Shown here one piece after another: positions 42,423 to 50,450 of a DNA stretch of 64,000 nt (positions are counted from its first letter, which is position 1; each line of letters opens with the position of its first letter). Source of the DNA: Cohnella sp. CFH 77786. GTDB taxonomy: Bacteria; Bacillota; Bacilli; Paenibacillales; Paenibacillaceae. Below the pieces are notes generated by a model. The model was not told where the DNA came from, searched no databases, and saw only the letters and a list, made by a program, of their open reading frames with translations. The stretch spans positions 124,001 to 188,000 of the forward strand of contig NZ_WJIB01000005.1 in the NCBI RefSeq assembly GCF_019400745.1, read 5' to 3'. The position numbers were made by a program, and so were the translations under genes.

Positions 42423-43373
42423 ATGGAAGGCATCTACAAAACGAAAATCGAGGCATCCGTTCTGAGCGGAATCATTCGCGAGGCATTCGATTGCGCGATG
42501 GAATCGTCGGCCGAAATGACGGGAGGGTGGGCGAACAGCGCTTACGCCGTCCGCCTTGAAGACGGAAGACGGGTCGTGCTGAAGGCCGGCCCGCCGAAAT
42601 CGGCGAAAATGATGCGGTACGAATACCGGATCATGCACACGGAGGTCGAAGCGATGCGCCTGCTGGCGCCCCTCGAAAATTTGCCGATTCCGCGAATCTA
42701 TCACCACGACGATTCATGCCGCGTACTGCCCGTGGAATTTTTCATCATGGATTACATAGAGGGCGATATTTACAACACGGTGAAGGATTCGTTGCCCGAG
42801 GAACAGAGAGCATCCATCGAATTCGAAATCGGACGCATGAACCGATTGATTAACGACGTTCAAGGGTCGCGATTCGGTCTGTTCTCGAAGGCCACGGAAT
42901 CCACGTGGCGAAACGCGTTCCGGGATTTGATCTTCGGGGTGCTGGAAGACGGAGAAGAGGCGGGCATGAACATGCCGGTCCCGTATGCCGATCTCCGGAA
43001 AAAAATCGAATCCCGGCTCGGCGTGATGGACGAGGTGAAGGAACCACGGCTCGTCCACTGGGATCTATGGGACGGCAATATCTTCGTCCGCAACGGTTCC
43101 GTTTCCGGGCTGATCGATTTCGAGAGGGCCTTATGGGGAGATCCGCTGATGGAATTCTTTTTCGGCCGTTTCCGGCCATCCCCGTCGTTCAGGAAAGGGT
43201 ATGGACGCTCCGAGTTGACAGAGAACGAGCAGGCGAGGAGAACGTTGTACGACTTATACCTTGATCTGATCCTCTACGTGGAATGCGCGTATCGGCAATA
43301 CGAGGACCGGAACCATGTCATTTGGACGCAGGATAACTTGACGGCGAGTTTGACCTCCTTTATGAACGATTAA
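42423..43373 (+). CDS. Aminoglycoside phosphotransferase (APH)-family kinase
   Basis: 316 residues of the APH/choline-kinase fold. Catalytic loop HWDLWDGNIFV (about 207-217) supplies Asp and Asn; LIDFERALWGDP supplies the metal-binding Asp. The N-lobe contains VVLKAGPP with the ATP-binding Lys. The real substrate may be a drug or a metabolite such as a sugar or choline derivative. The start is ATG 42423. It probably shares a transcript with the MFS gene and ends at a strong terminator. Confidence 0.85.
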   Translation: MEGIYKTKIEASVLSGIIREAFDCAMESSAEMTGGWANSAYAVRLEDGRRVVLKAGPPKSAKMMRYEYRIMHTEVEAMRLLAPLENLPIPRIYHHDDSCRVLPVEFFIMDYIEGDIYNTVKDSLPEEQRASIEFEIGRMNRLINDVQGSRFGLFSKATESTWRNAFRDLIFGVLEDGEEAGMNMPVPYADLRKKIESRLGVMDEVKEPRLVHWDLWDGNIFVRNGSVSGLIDFERALWGDPLMEFFFGRFRPSPSFRKGYGRSELTENEQARRTLYDLYLDLILYVECAYRQYEDRNHVIWTQDNLTASLTSFMND

Positions 43374-43377
43374 TGCG

Positions 43378-43423
43378 AAAAAGCGATGATCTCCGGCATA
43401 GCGCCAAGGATCATCGCTTTTTT
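43378..43423 (+). terminator. Terminator after the APH-family gene
   Basis: AAAGCGATGATC pairs with GATCATCGCTTT (12 bp, 17-nt loop) and ends in a T6 tract. The symmetric A run on the left makes it able to work from either side. Confidence 0.85.
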
Positions 43424-43568
43424 AGCACTGCGATTACAGGATAACACGTCTATTCGAGGAGCGATCGGGAAAAGGAAAACGGGCTTATCCGATTTCCGGA
43501 TAAGCCCATTTCGGTCACGGGGAGATACGGGCGATCGAACCGCAGTGGAACGAATCCGCGCGATGCCC

Positions 43569-44138
43569 TTAGAGCTGCAACGGATCGTAATGACGATGAG
43601 TCGCCGGTTTGCAACCGCAACCGTACGGCATTTTCATGTGCCCGCCGTAAGGTGAAGTCGGTTGACCGCAGTAAGGATTCTGCATATGCCCGCCGTAAGG
43701 CATCGTCGTCTGTCCGCCATAAGGCATCGTCGTCTGCCCGCCGTAAGGCATCGTCGTCTGCCCGCCATATGGCTTGTACCCGCCGGAAGACTTATGCTTG
43801 TGTCCTTCGGAGCGTTTCTTCGATGCTCCGTCCGAATGCCCTGCGGACTTTCCGCAGGAACGTCCATGGGATTTCCCGGAAGAACGCCCATGCGAACGTC
43901 CGGATGAACATCCGTCGGAACGTCCATGGGACTTCCCGGAACGTCCGGATGAACATCCGTCGGAATGCCCGTGGGACTTCCCGGAAGAACGACCATGCGA
44001 TCGTCCGGACGAAGATCCGTCGGAGCGGCCGTGGGATTTCCCGGAAGAACGACCATGGGATTTACCCTGCGAACGTCCGTGGGAGCGTCCGTCGGAACAC
44101 CCGCAGGAACATCCATTACCATGCAGTTCCAGACCCAT
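43569..44138 (-). CDS. CotG-like repetitive spore coat protein
   Basis: 189 residues of extreme composition. Residues about 12-105 repeat Ser-Gly-His-Lys/Arg units (SHGRSSGKSHGRSDG pattern); residues about 120-165 carry three exact MPYGGQTT octamers followed by PYCGQPT, PYGGHMK and PYGCGCKP. Six or more cysteines lie near the ends. Basic, Ser-rich tandem arrays are typical of CotG-type outer-coat proteins, which are phosphorylated and scaffold the coat. The start ATG 44138 follows AGGGGGTG. Other frames are open too, a result of the repeats, but only this one has the ribosome site and coat-like composition. Confidence 0.7.
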   Translation of the reverse strand: MGLELHGNGCSCGCSDGRSHGRSQGKSHGRSSGKSHGRSDGSSSGRSHGRSSGKSHGHSDGCSSGRSGKSHGRSDGCSSGRSHGRSSGKSHGRSCGKSAGHSDGASKKRSEGHKHKSSGGYKPYGGQTTMPYGGQTTMPYGGQTTMPYGGHMQNPYCGQPTSPYGGHMKMPYGCGCKPATHRHYDPLQL

Positions 44139-44584
44139 CCTAGCACCCCCTGTCTTTTAGGGATGTTTTACGATATGACATGTCCGATATCAAAGAAACG
44201 GACAAGCGCAGAAGAGGCGAAAAAAAGGCAAGTGCAGCGGACAAGCGATCATGAGGGCTCAACGAAACGAAAGGGGGCAATGGATATTCCCGAACGCCGG
44301 ATAAACCGCAAGAAGCCGGGGGTGTCCTCTACTGAATCGGCATACCCCGGCTTCCCGGGAAAGTCGATCACTCGCCTAAACTCAACGCGGAAATCGCCTA
44401 ACCGTCTATCCAGCGGTTTTTTCTATCCTTGGCCAAGCGGGTTGAGAAAGGCTTGATCCATCTCCATCAATAAGGAGGTACGGGCAACCGTCCCGATCCT
44501 AACAAAGGCATCTCCCAAGCTGTCCGTTGAACGTTTGGGCGAATGTCATCATATGGTGTAAAGATCAGAGGGGAGGGGAAGCTG
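44139..44584. other. Intergenic region of the spore-surface island
   Basis: 446 bp without a supported gene. A hairpin-forming pair (AAGCCGGGG / CCCCGGCTT, about 44312-44364) lies in the middle without a T run on either side. The promoters for the divergent CotG-like gene and the GerPF-like genes must be here, but I could not place sporulation -10/-35 boxes with confidence. Confidence 0.4.
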
Positions 44585-44827
44585 TTGGCGACGGTCATCA
44601 ACATTTTCGTACTCAGAATCAACAGCATTGCCTCGAACGCGTCCGTGAATATCGGAGAATCAGTCATCAACAGTCCAACTTCAAGCAACAAATATACGGG
44701 ATACAATGCTTCCTACGGAGACGCTGCTCCTCCGTATGCCACGATGAAAAATACCTATGTGGACCCGGACGTTAACGACATGAACGAGATCGGGAGCTAC
44801 GACACGGCGAAGACGATCCAGGGGTGA
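44585..44827 (+). CDS. GerPF/GerPA-like spore germination protein 1
   Basis: 80 residues of the GerPA/GerPF family: ATVINIFVLRINSIASNASV, then VNIGESVINSP and SNKYTGYNASYGD. These small proteins affect permeability of the coat to germinants. TTG 44585 was chosen because GAGGGGAGGGG ends 6 bases upstream and it gives the family-like N-terminus; an ATG at 44543 would add 14 residues. A similar gene follows after 27 bp. Confidence 0.7.
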   Translation: MATVINIFVLRINSIASNASVNIGESVINSPTSSNKYTGYNASYGDAAPPYATMKNTYVDPDVNDMNEIGSYDTAKTIQG

Positions 44828-44854
44828 CCATTACCGAAGCAAGGGGTGAGCAGG

Positions 44855-45097
44855 GTGCCATTTTTTATCAATATCAGCGTGATGAAAACGAACGGAGTTA
44901 ACTCAAACGCCAATCTCGACGTCGGCGCAACGGTTCATAACAGCCATACCGCAAACAGCAAGTTCATCGGCGAGAACAGAAGTTTCGGGGATTTCTCGCC
45001 TACATTGGCATTAATGAACAATAACGTGCTGGATACCGATATCAGCGATCAGGACCAAATCGCGAACCCGTCCGCTCCTATCACGGCTCAGATCTAA
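44855..45097 (+). CDS. GerPF/GerPA-like spore germination protein 2
   Basis: 80 residues, a diverged copy of the preceding gene (PFFINISVMKTNGVNSNANL, LDVGATVHNSHTANSK, GENRSFGDFSP). Start at GTG 44855 behind AAGGGGTG; GTG 44846 is also in frame but has no spacing to its ribosome site. It lies between the first copy and an Hsp20 gene and should be part of the same sporulation operon. Confidence 0.7.
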   Translation: MPFFINISVMKTNGVNSNANLDVGATVHNSHTANSKFIGENRSFGDFSPTLALMNNNVLDTDISDQDQIANPSAPITAQI

Positions 45098-45125
45098 CAT
45101 TCGATAGCATGTGCAGGAGGTTGGC

Positions 45126-45560
45126 ATGAATATCGAAAAGCTGAAGGAATGGATGGAGTTCGCGCAGAGCTATGGGGAAGGGGACTACTGGGAGCAGCTG
45201 TTCGACGCAAAATCCGATTCGCTGGGGAAGAAACGAACGGAGAAGGTCGAGTACCCGAAGGTCGACGTCTACCAGTCGAATACTGAAATCACGGTCGTGG
45301 CCGAAGTCCCCGGTCTCCGGAAAGAAGAGCTGTCATTGTCCGTGTCCGGCAATATCCTGCGAATAAGAAGCAATCCCGGCAGAGGACCTTACTTCGGAAC
45401 AACCGTCCAGTCGGAGAGATATAACGGATCGTACGATCGGGAAATTCAACTTCCTTCCTCGGTCGAAGGTCCCGCGATCTCGGCCGGACTGGCGGACGGG
45501 TTGCTGACGATCCGGTTCCGCAAAGCCGGCAGGAGGGAAGAGCCGATCTTCTTGGAATGA
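45126..45560 (+). CDS. Hsp20/alpha-crystallin-family protein, probably spore-associated
   Basis: 144 residues. The alpha-crystallin domain spans about 45-140 (PKVDVYQSNTEITVVAEVPG, LRKEELSLSVSGNILRIRS, and the ADGLLTIRFRK strand). Small heat-shock proteins hold unfolded proteins; in Bacillus, CotM and CotP are coat members of this family. Its place directly behind two GerPF-like genes supports a spore role. Start ATG 45126 with AGGAGG 6 bases before. Confidence 0.8.
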   Translation: MNIEKLKEWMEFAQSYGEGDYWEQLFDAKSDSLGKKRTEKVEYPKVDVYQSNTEITVVAEVPGLRKEELSLSVSGNILRIRSNPGRGPYFGTTVQSERYNGSYDREIQLPSSVEGPAISAGLADGLLTIRFRKAGRREEPIFLE

Positions 45561-45569
45561 TCGGACGAG

Positions 45570-45950
45570 CAGAATGACGTTCCGACAGCCATTCGCTTGA
45601 GAACCGTTCCAAGCGCTTCAAATCGAGCGGACGTTCTTCCCGGAAGAACAACGACATCATTTCGTCATCGCGGTCGTATGTTCTTCCTCCGGAAAACCGT
45701 CCGGCTCGGAGATTCTGGATTTGGGTTGCGGAACGGGAAGGTACGCGGTCGCGCTTCAAGCGATCAGGTTCAAGGTGACGGTTTGGACCTGTCGGAAAAG
45801 CCGATTTGCATCCAACTTACCCGATGTTCGGGCTTCAACATTTTCGGGATCTGTTTTCAAGGACGAGGCTGGCTCTTGAAGACGTTTCCGGTGACTATCA
45901 GGGCAATCCCTGCGATCCGGACAAGTCTCCCCGGATGAATGATGGGCGGT
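45570..45950 (+). pseudogene. Decayed class I SAM-dependent methyltransferase
   Basis: Methyltransferase blocks are spread over three frames. A segment like ERTFFPEEQRHHF and motif I ILDLGCGTGRYAVALQ (from 45712) share one frame; the expected continuation GLDLSEK (from 45780) is shifted by one base; the C-terminal piece MFGLQHFRDLF...GDYQGNP (from 45824) is in the third. The middle of the protein, about 100 residues, is missing. So the gene was frameshifted and internally deleted. No intact start remains. Confidence 0.7.
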
Positions 45951-45998
45951 CGAACAAAACGGAATTGACGAAAGGCCCAGCGGCTGATAAACTGTTAA

Positions 45999-46013
45999 TC
46001 GTAAATATTACGA
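45999..46013. promoter_or_regulatory. Zur box 1
   Basis: TCGTAAATATTACGA is a 7-1-7 near-palindrome matching Zur boxes of Bacillus (TCGTAATNATTACGA). It lies 73 bp upstream of the zur start codon. Confidence 0.65.
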
Positions 46014-46046
46014 AAAATGCAAGAGGTTATTTTTTTTCATGCGTAA

Positions 46047-46061
46047 TCGTAATATTTACGA
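46047..46061. promoter_or_regulatory. Zur box 2
   Basis: TCGTAATATTTACGA is the exact reverse complement of box 1, 48 bp downstream, and overlaps the probable -10 region (TAATAT). Together the two sites indicate zinc-dependent autorepression of the operon. Confidence 0.7.
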
Positions 46062-46085
46062 ATTGATGAGGGGCGGTACATACCC

Positions 46086-46523
46086 ATGGCACGAGATGCG
46101 GAGTGGATCATTCGCGTGATATCCGAAAGAGGCATGCGCATTACAGAACAACGCCGCAAATTGGCGGAGTTGTTTGCCGGCTCGCCAACTTTTCTGTCTC
46201 CCAAGGAAATCTACCGAATGATGGACGGCTCCCATCCTGGGCTGAGCTTCGATACCGTATACCGCAATTTGAAGGTGCTGCTTACGCTCGGGGTCATCCA
46301 GCCTTATTACATCGGAGAGGAAGTGAAGTACGGGATCGGACCGGCATTGCCCGAACACCGTCATCCGTTTATCTGCCTCGAATGCAGCCGAAAGATCGAG
46401 CTTCCGTTCTGCCCTGTGGAAGCCATCGAGCTGCCGGCATCGTTCCGAATGATCCGGCACCGCTTCGAGGTATACGGGTATTGCCAAGATTGCAGCGGAA
46501 AGGAGGATGCTGCCCTATGCTGA
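46086..46523 (+). CDS. zur: Fur-family zinc uptake regulator
   Basis: 145 residues of the Fur family. The winged helix (about 1-80; MRITEQRRKLAELF, GLSFDTVYRNLKVL) is followed by the dimer domain with the HRHPFICLEC metal-binding segment. Structural zinc cysteines are Cys97/Cys100 and Cys133/Cys136. Identity as Zur, rather than Fur or PerR, follows from the zinc-importer genes it overlaps and the two boxes upstream. When zinc is plentiful it should shut off the whole run of genes to 56417. Start ATG 46086 with GAGGGGCGG. Confidence 0.88.
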   Translation: MARDAEWIIRVISERGMRITEQRRKLAELFAGSPTFLSPKEIYRMMDGSHPGLSFDTVYRNLKVLLTLGVIQPYYIGEEVKYGIGPALPEHRHPFICLECSRKIELPFCPVEAIELPASFRMIRHRFEVYGYCQDCSGKEDAALC

Positions 46524-47224
46524 TCGCTTCCTTGAAGAATATCCGCTTTGGTTACACAGACGTGCCTTGCTTGGTGGATGCCAATATCGAAATCCGGTCG
46601 GGCGAGTTCGTCGCCGTAACAGGACCGAACGGAGCGGCCAAGACGACGCTTCTGAGGTTGGCGTTAGGATTGCTCCAGCCTTGGGAAGGCAGTGTCGAAC
46701 TCGCTTCACGCAACCCCGATGGCGGCAAGCTGACAGTCGGCTACGTTCCCCAGCAAGTGGCTTCATTTAATGGCGGTTTTCCCAGCACCGTATGGGAGTT
46801 CGTCCGTTCCGGCCGTCACGTGCGGGGTTCATGGTTCCGGAAACTGAAGGCTTCCGATCACGAACAAACGGAACAAGCGCTTCGAAACGTCGGGTTATGG
46901 GGACTTCGCCATCGCAAAATCGGCGAGTTGTCTGGCGGTCAGAAACAAAGGCTCTGCATTGCCCGAGCGCTTGCGCAGGAACCGGATCTGCTGGTACTAG
47001 ACGAGCCCGCGACTGGAATGGATCAGGAAAGCCGGCTCGCGTTTTACGAGCTGCTGCATCATCAGGTCAAGGGGCTTGGGCGCACAGTCGTCATGGTGAC
47101 GCACGAAATGTCCGAATCCGAGAAGTATTTGGACCGGGTCATCATGCTGGAAAGAAAAGAGGACGGAGGCTGGAGATGCTGCACTACGACTTCATGCAGC
47201 GGGCATTTTGCGCCGGTGGGCTGA
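46517..47224 (+). CDS. znuC: Zinc ABC transporter ATPase ZnuC
   Basis: 235 residues. It has Walker A GPNGAAKT (36-43), signature LSGGQKQR, Walker B LLVLDEPATGMD and the switch His in VTHEMSESE. It energises zinc uptake through ZnuB. The third glycine of the P-loop consensus (GxxGxGK) is Ala here, a variant seen in some metal-type ATPases. ATG 46517 lies inside the end of zur with AAGGAGG 10 bases upstream; its 3' end overlaps znuB by 49 bp. Confidence 0.9.
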   Translation: MLIASLKNIRFGYTDVPCLVDANIEIRSGEFVAVTGPNGAAKTTLLRLALGLLQPWEGSVELASRNPDGGKLTVGYVPQQVASFNGGFPSTVWEFVRSGRHVRGSWFRKLKASDHEQTEQALRNVGLWGLRHRKIGELSGGQKQRLCIARALAQEPDLLVLDEPATGMDQESRLAFYELLHHQVKGLGRTVVMVTHEMSESEKYLDRVIMLERKEDGGWRCCTTTSCSGHFAPVG

Positions 47225-48063
47225 TCGCTCTGGTCGCTTCTGTGCTTGGCGTGTATTTAATGCTTCGCAGGCAGGCGCTCATGGCCGACATGCTGTCCCA
47301 CGTTTCGCTTGCAGGCGTGGCGGCAGGCGTTTATTTCGGCATGAATCCGACGGTGAGCGGCTTCGTCATGGCTGTGCTCGGATCCATCGCCGTGGAATAC
47401 GTGAGAAGAGTTTATCGCTCGTACAGCGAGATTTCGGTGGCGATCATCATGATCGGCGGCTTATCCAGCGCCGTGATTTTGATGAGCTTGAACAAAAGCG
47501 TGAACGTGAATTTCACTTCGTACCTGTTCGGTTCCGTCGTCGCCGTCAATTGGACGGAGCTGACGTTGATGTTTGCGGTCGCCTTGATTGGCGCTTGCTA
47601 TTTTTGGTTGTTCCGCCGGCCGCTTTACCACTTGACGTTCGATGAAGACACGGCAACAACCGGCGGATTTCCCGTAAGGCGGATTACGTTATCTTTCAGC
47701 GTCTTAACGGGCATGATCGTCGCGGCGGCGATGCCGATCGTAGGCGTTCTGCTCGTATCTTCGTTGATCGTGCTGCCGGCGGCACTCGCCATCCGGATCG
47801 CTCGCAGCTTCGCATCCGCGTTGTGGCTGGCGATGGCGTTCGGTCTTGCCGGCGTATTCTCGGGACTGACGGCCTCCTATGAGCTCAGTACGCCGCCGGG
47901 CGGCACGATCGCGCTCGTGCTTCTTGCCTTTCTGGTTGCCGGGATCGGGATCCGGAAAGCGGTGCTGTGGATTGCGAAAAGCAGGCCGAAGGCAGAGGAC
48001 CTCGCCGATGAGGCGGCTGTCGGACCGATACCGCGTATTCATGAGGATTCATCCGCCGTTTAA
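47176..48063 (+). CDS. znuB: Zinc ABC transporter permease ZnuB
   Basis: 295 residues with eight or nine membrane helices, of the ABC-3 metal-permease family: RRQALMADMLSHVSLAGVAAG near the N-terminus, TSYLFGSVVAV centrally and MPIVGVLLVSSLIVLPAALA. It forms the zinc channel with ZnuA and ZnuC. ATG 47176 lies within znuC, with GGAGGCTGG just before it, so the two are coupled. The C-terminal 30 residues are hydrophilic. Confidence 0.92.
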   Translation: MLHYDFMQRAFCAGGLIALVASVLGVYLMLRRQALMADMLSHVSLAGVAAGVYFGMNPTVSGFVMAVLGSIAVEYVRRVYRSYSEISVAIIMIGGLSSAVILMSLNKSVNVNFTSYLFGSVVAVNWTELTLMFAVALIGACYFWLFRRPLYHLTFDEDTATTGGFPVRRITLSFSVLTGMIVAAAMPIVGVLLVSSLIVLPAALAIRIARSFASALWLAMAFGLAGVFSGLTASYELSTPPGGTIALVLLAFLVAGIGIRKAVLWIAKSRPKAEDLADEAAVGPIPRIHEDSSAV

Positions 48064-48065
48064 CG

Positions 48066-48190
48066 AAGTTTCACTCTGTCAAACACCCGGAAGCGGTGAG
48101 AGTTTAACTCCGTCAAACTCCCGGAAGCGGTGAGAGTTTGACTCCGTCAAACTCCCGGAAGCGGTGAGAGTTTGACTCCGTCAAACTCCC
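48066..48190. repeat. 34-bp hairpin repeat array between znuB and znuA
   Basis: About 3.6 units of 34 bp. Each holds the perfect inverted repeat GAGTTTGAC-TCC-GTCAAACTC followed by CCGGAAGCGGT; the first unit is diverged. The array fills the whole 146-bp gap inside the operon and would give the mRNA a run of three or four stem-loops just before the znuA ribosome site. Confidence 0.8.
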
Positions 48191-48209
48191 TATTAGAGGA
48201 GGAAAACAA

Positions 48210-49211
48210 ATGAAAAGCAGATTTTCGAAAGCACTTATCCTGGCGACCGCTGTCGTCCTGTTGCTGGCAGGTTGCGGCAAGGGGAAAACGGCCTCAGAAC
48301 CGGCAGCCGCCGATTCGGGCAGCCATTCGGGCAGCAAGTTGAAAGTGGTGGCGACGTTCTATCCGATGGTGGAGTTCTCCCGCCAGGTGGCAGGCGAACA
48401 TGCCGACGTTGTCGGACTCATTCCCGCGGGAGCGGAACCCCATGATTGGGAACCGAGCGCCAAAGACATGGCGCTGATCAAAGAAGCGGACATTTTCGTC
48501 TATAACGGTTTGGTTGAGGGTTGGGCGGATAACGCGCTGACAAGCGCGCCGAATGAAAAGCGGATCGTGGTGGAAGCCATCCATGGCATGACGTTGATGA
48601 AAGGGGAAGCCGAAGACCACGAAGAGGAAGGCGCCGAGGGAGATGCCGGCCACGGGAAGGAAGAGGAGCACGGAGAAGTGCTCGATCCCCATATTTGGCA
48701 AAGCCCGGTCCTCGCCCAGAAGGTCGTGGCGGCAATCCGGGATGCACTGATCCAGGCGGACCCCGCGAATGCCGACGATTACCGGAAGAATGCCGATGCG
48801 TATAACGCTAAGCTTCAGGAGCTTGACAAAGAGTTCCGCGCCGGGCTGGACGGGTTAACGGGCGTCAAACGCAAGGAGTTCGTCACGCAGCATGCCGCCT
48901 TCGGTTACCTGGCCAAAGAATACGGTCTGACCCAAGTTCCGATCGCGGGGCTGTCACCCGATCAGGAGCCCTCTCCGGCTCATATGGCGGAAATCGTGAA
49001 GTTCGCGAAGGAGCACGACGTGAAAACGATTTTCTTCGAAACGCTCGTAGAGCCGAAAATCGCCGAGACGATCGCATCCGAGATCGGCGCCAAAACCGAC
49101 GTGCTGAATCCGCTGGAGGGGCTGACCGATGACGAGGTCAAGCAAGGCTTGGATTATATCGGCATCATGAAAAACAATTTGGCTGCGCTGAAGAAGGCGT
49201 TAAACGAGTAG
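48210..49211 (+). CDS. znuA: Zinc-binding lipoprotein ZnuA
   Basis: 333 residues. Lipoprotein signal with Cys22 in LLAGC. Family marks are VVATFYPMVEFSRQVAG, the first zinc His in GAEPHDWEPS, a flexible His/Glu-rich loop (about 130-155), LDPHIWQSP, QHAAFGYLAKEYGL, and the C-terminal Glu/Asp pair in FFETLVEP. It captures Zn2+ outside the membrane for ZnuBC. Start ATG 48210 with AGAGGAGG. The 34-bp repeats lie directly upstream. Confidence 0.93.
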   Translation: MKSRFSKALILATAVVLLLAGCGKGKTASEPAAADSGSHSGSKLKVVATFYPMVEFSRQVAGEHADVVGLIPAGAEPHDWEPSAKDMALIKEADIFVYNGLVEGWADNALTSAPNEKRIVVEAIHGMTLMKGEAEDHEEEGAEGDAGHGKEEEHGEVLDPHIWQSPVLAQKVVAAIRDALIQADPANADDYRKNADAYNAKLQELDKEFRAGLDGLTGVKRKEFVTQHAAFGYLAKEYGLTQVPIAGLSPDQEPSPAHMAEIVKFAKEHDVKTIFFETLVEPKIAETIASEIGAKTDVLNPLEGLTDDEVKQGLDYIGIMKNNLAALKKALNE

Positions 49212-49232
49212 AAAAAAGGAGAGATAACCGTC

Positions 49233-50447
49233 ATGAATATCCCGAAAATTCCGGTAACCGTATTGAGCGGATATTTGGGCGCGGGCAAGACGACCGTGCT
49301 CAACCATGTCCTGAATAACCGAAACGGACTGAAGGTGGCCGTAATCGTCAACGATCTCAGCGAGGTGAATATCGACGCCGAGCTGGTTAAGGACGGCGGC
49401 GGGCTCTCCCGTACCGACGAGAAGCTCGTGGAGATGTCCAACGGCTGTATCTGCTGCACGCTTCGCGAGGATTTGCTCCGCGAGGTGGAGCGGCTCGCCA
49501 AGGAGAATCGGTTCGACTACATCCTCATCGAATCGACGGGTGTCGGCGAACCGGTTCCGGTCGCGCAGACATTCACCTACATAGACGAAGAGCACGGCAT
49601 CGATCTGTCCGCCTTCTGCCGTCTCGACTGCATGGTGACCGTCGTGGATGCCAACCGGTTCTGGCACGACTACTCTTCCGGAGAATCGCTGATCGACCGC
49701 AAGCAAGCGATCGGAGAAGACGATACGAGAGATGTGGTCGATCTGCTGATCGATCAAATCGAGTTCTGTGACGTACTGATCCTCAACAAATGCGATCTGG
49801 TGAACGAGGAAGAACTTCGGCAGCTGGAGGGAGTACTCCGAAAGCTTCAGCCCCGTGCGCGATTCATCCGCACCGTGCATGGCAAGGTCGATTCCGCGGC
49901 GATTCTGAACACCGGCTTGTTCGACTTCGAAGAGGCCAGCGCATCGGCCGGCTGGATCCAGGAGTTAGAGAAGCCGTCCCATACGCCGGAAACCGAGGAA
50001 TACGGAATCGCATCGTTCGTTTACGAGCGGACGAAACCGTTTCATCCAGTTAGGCTGAAGGAATGGATGGAAGATTGGCCGGTCGAGGTCGTAAGAGCCA
50101 AGGGCATCGTTTGGCTGGCCAGCCGCAACGACGTAGGCCAGAGCCTCAGTCAGGCCGGACCGTCGATCCGCTTCGGTCCGTCCGGCTATTGGATCGCCGC
50201 GCTGCCCGAGGAAGAACGGCATGCTCTCCTCCGGGAAGAGCCGGAGCTGGCAGAGCAATGGGATCCTCTCTTCGGAGACCGTATCAACAAAATCGTGTGG
50301 ATCGGGATCGGAATCGACAAGGAATCGCTCGTTTCCGGACTCGACGCTTGCTTGCTGACCGATGAAGAAATGAAAGGGGACTGGCGCTCGTTTCCGGATG
50401 AGCTGCCGAACGCGGTTGCCGAACTGCCGGAAGCCGCATTGTCGTAA
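49233..50447 (+). CDS. COG0523 G3E-type GTPase, zinc chaperone (ZigA-like)
   Basis: 404 residues. Walker A GYLGAGKT (13-20), the metal motif CICC (Cys72, 74, 75), Walker B-like ESTG, and NKCD for guanine specificity. COG0523 proteins under Zur control deliver scarce zinc to client enzymes. The C-terminal CobW domain (about 270-390) is complete. Start ATG 49233 behind AAGGAGAG, 21 bp after znuA, and 3 bp before the AAA ATPase gene. Confidence 0.88.
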   Translation: MNIPKIPVTVLSGYLGAGKTTVLNHVLNNRNGLKVAVIVNDLSEVNIDAELVKDGGGLSRTDEKLVEMSNGCICCTLREDLLREVERLAKENRFDYILIESTGVGEPVPVAQTFTYIDEEHGIDLSAFCRLDCMVTVVDANRFWHDYSSGESLIDRKQAIGEDDTRDVVDLLIDQIEFCDVLILNKCDLVNEEELRQLEGVLRKLQPRARFIRTVHGKVDSAAILNTGLFDFEEASASAGWIQELEKPSHTPETEEYGIASFVYERTKPFHPVRLKEWMEDWPVEVVRAKGIVWLASRNDVGQSLSQAGPSIRFGPSGYWIAALPEEERHALLREEPELAEQWDPLFGDRINKIVWIGIGIDKESLVSGLDACLLTDEEMKGDWRSFPDELPNAVAELPEAALS

Positions 50448-50450
50448 CCC

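Noticed and set aside
43634-44146. Alternative long frames across the CotG-like gene
   Set aside because: They are by-products of the repeat structure; only the 44138-to-43569 frame has a ribosome site and coat-protein composition.
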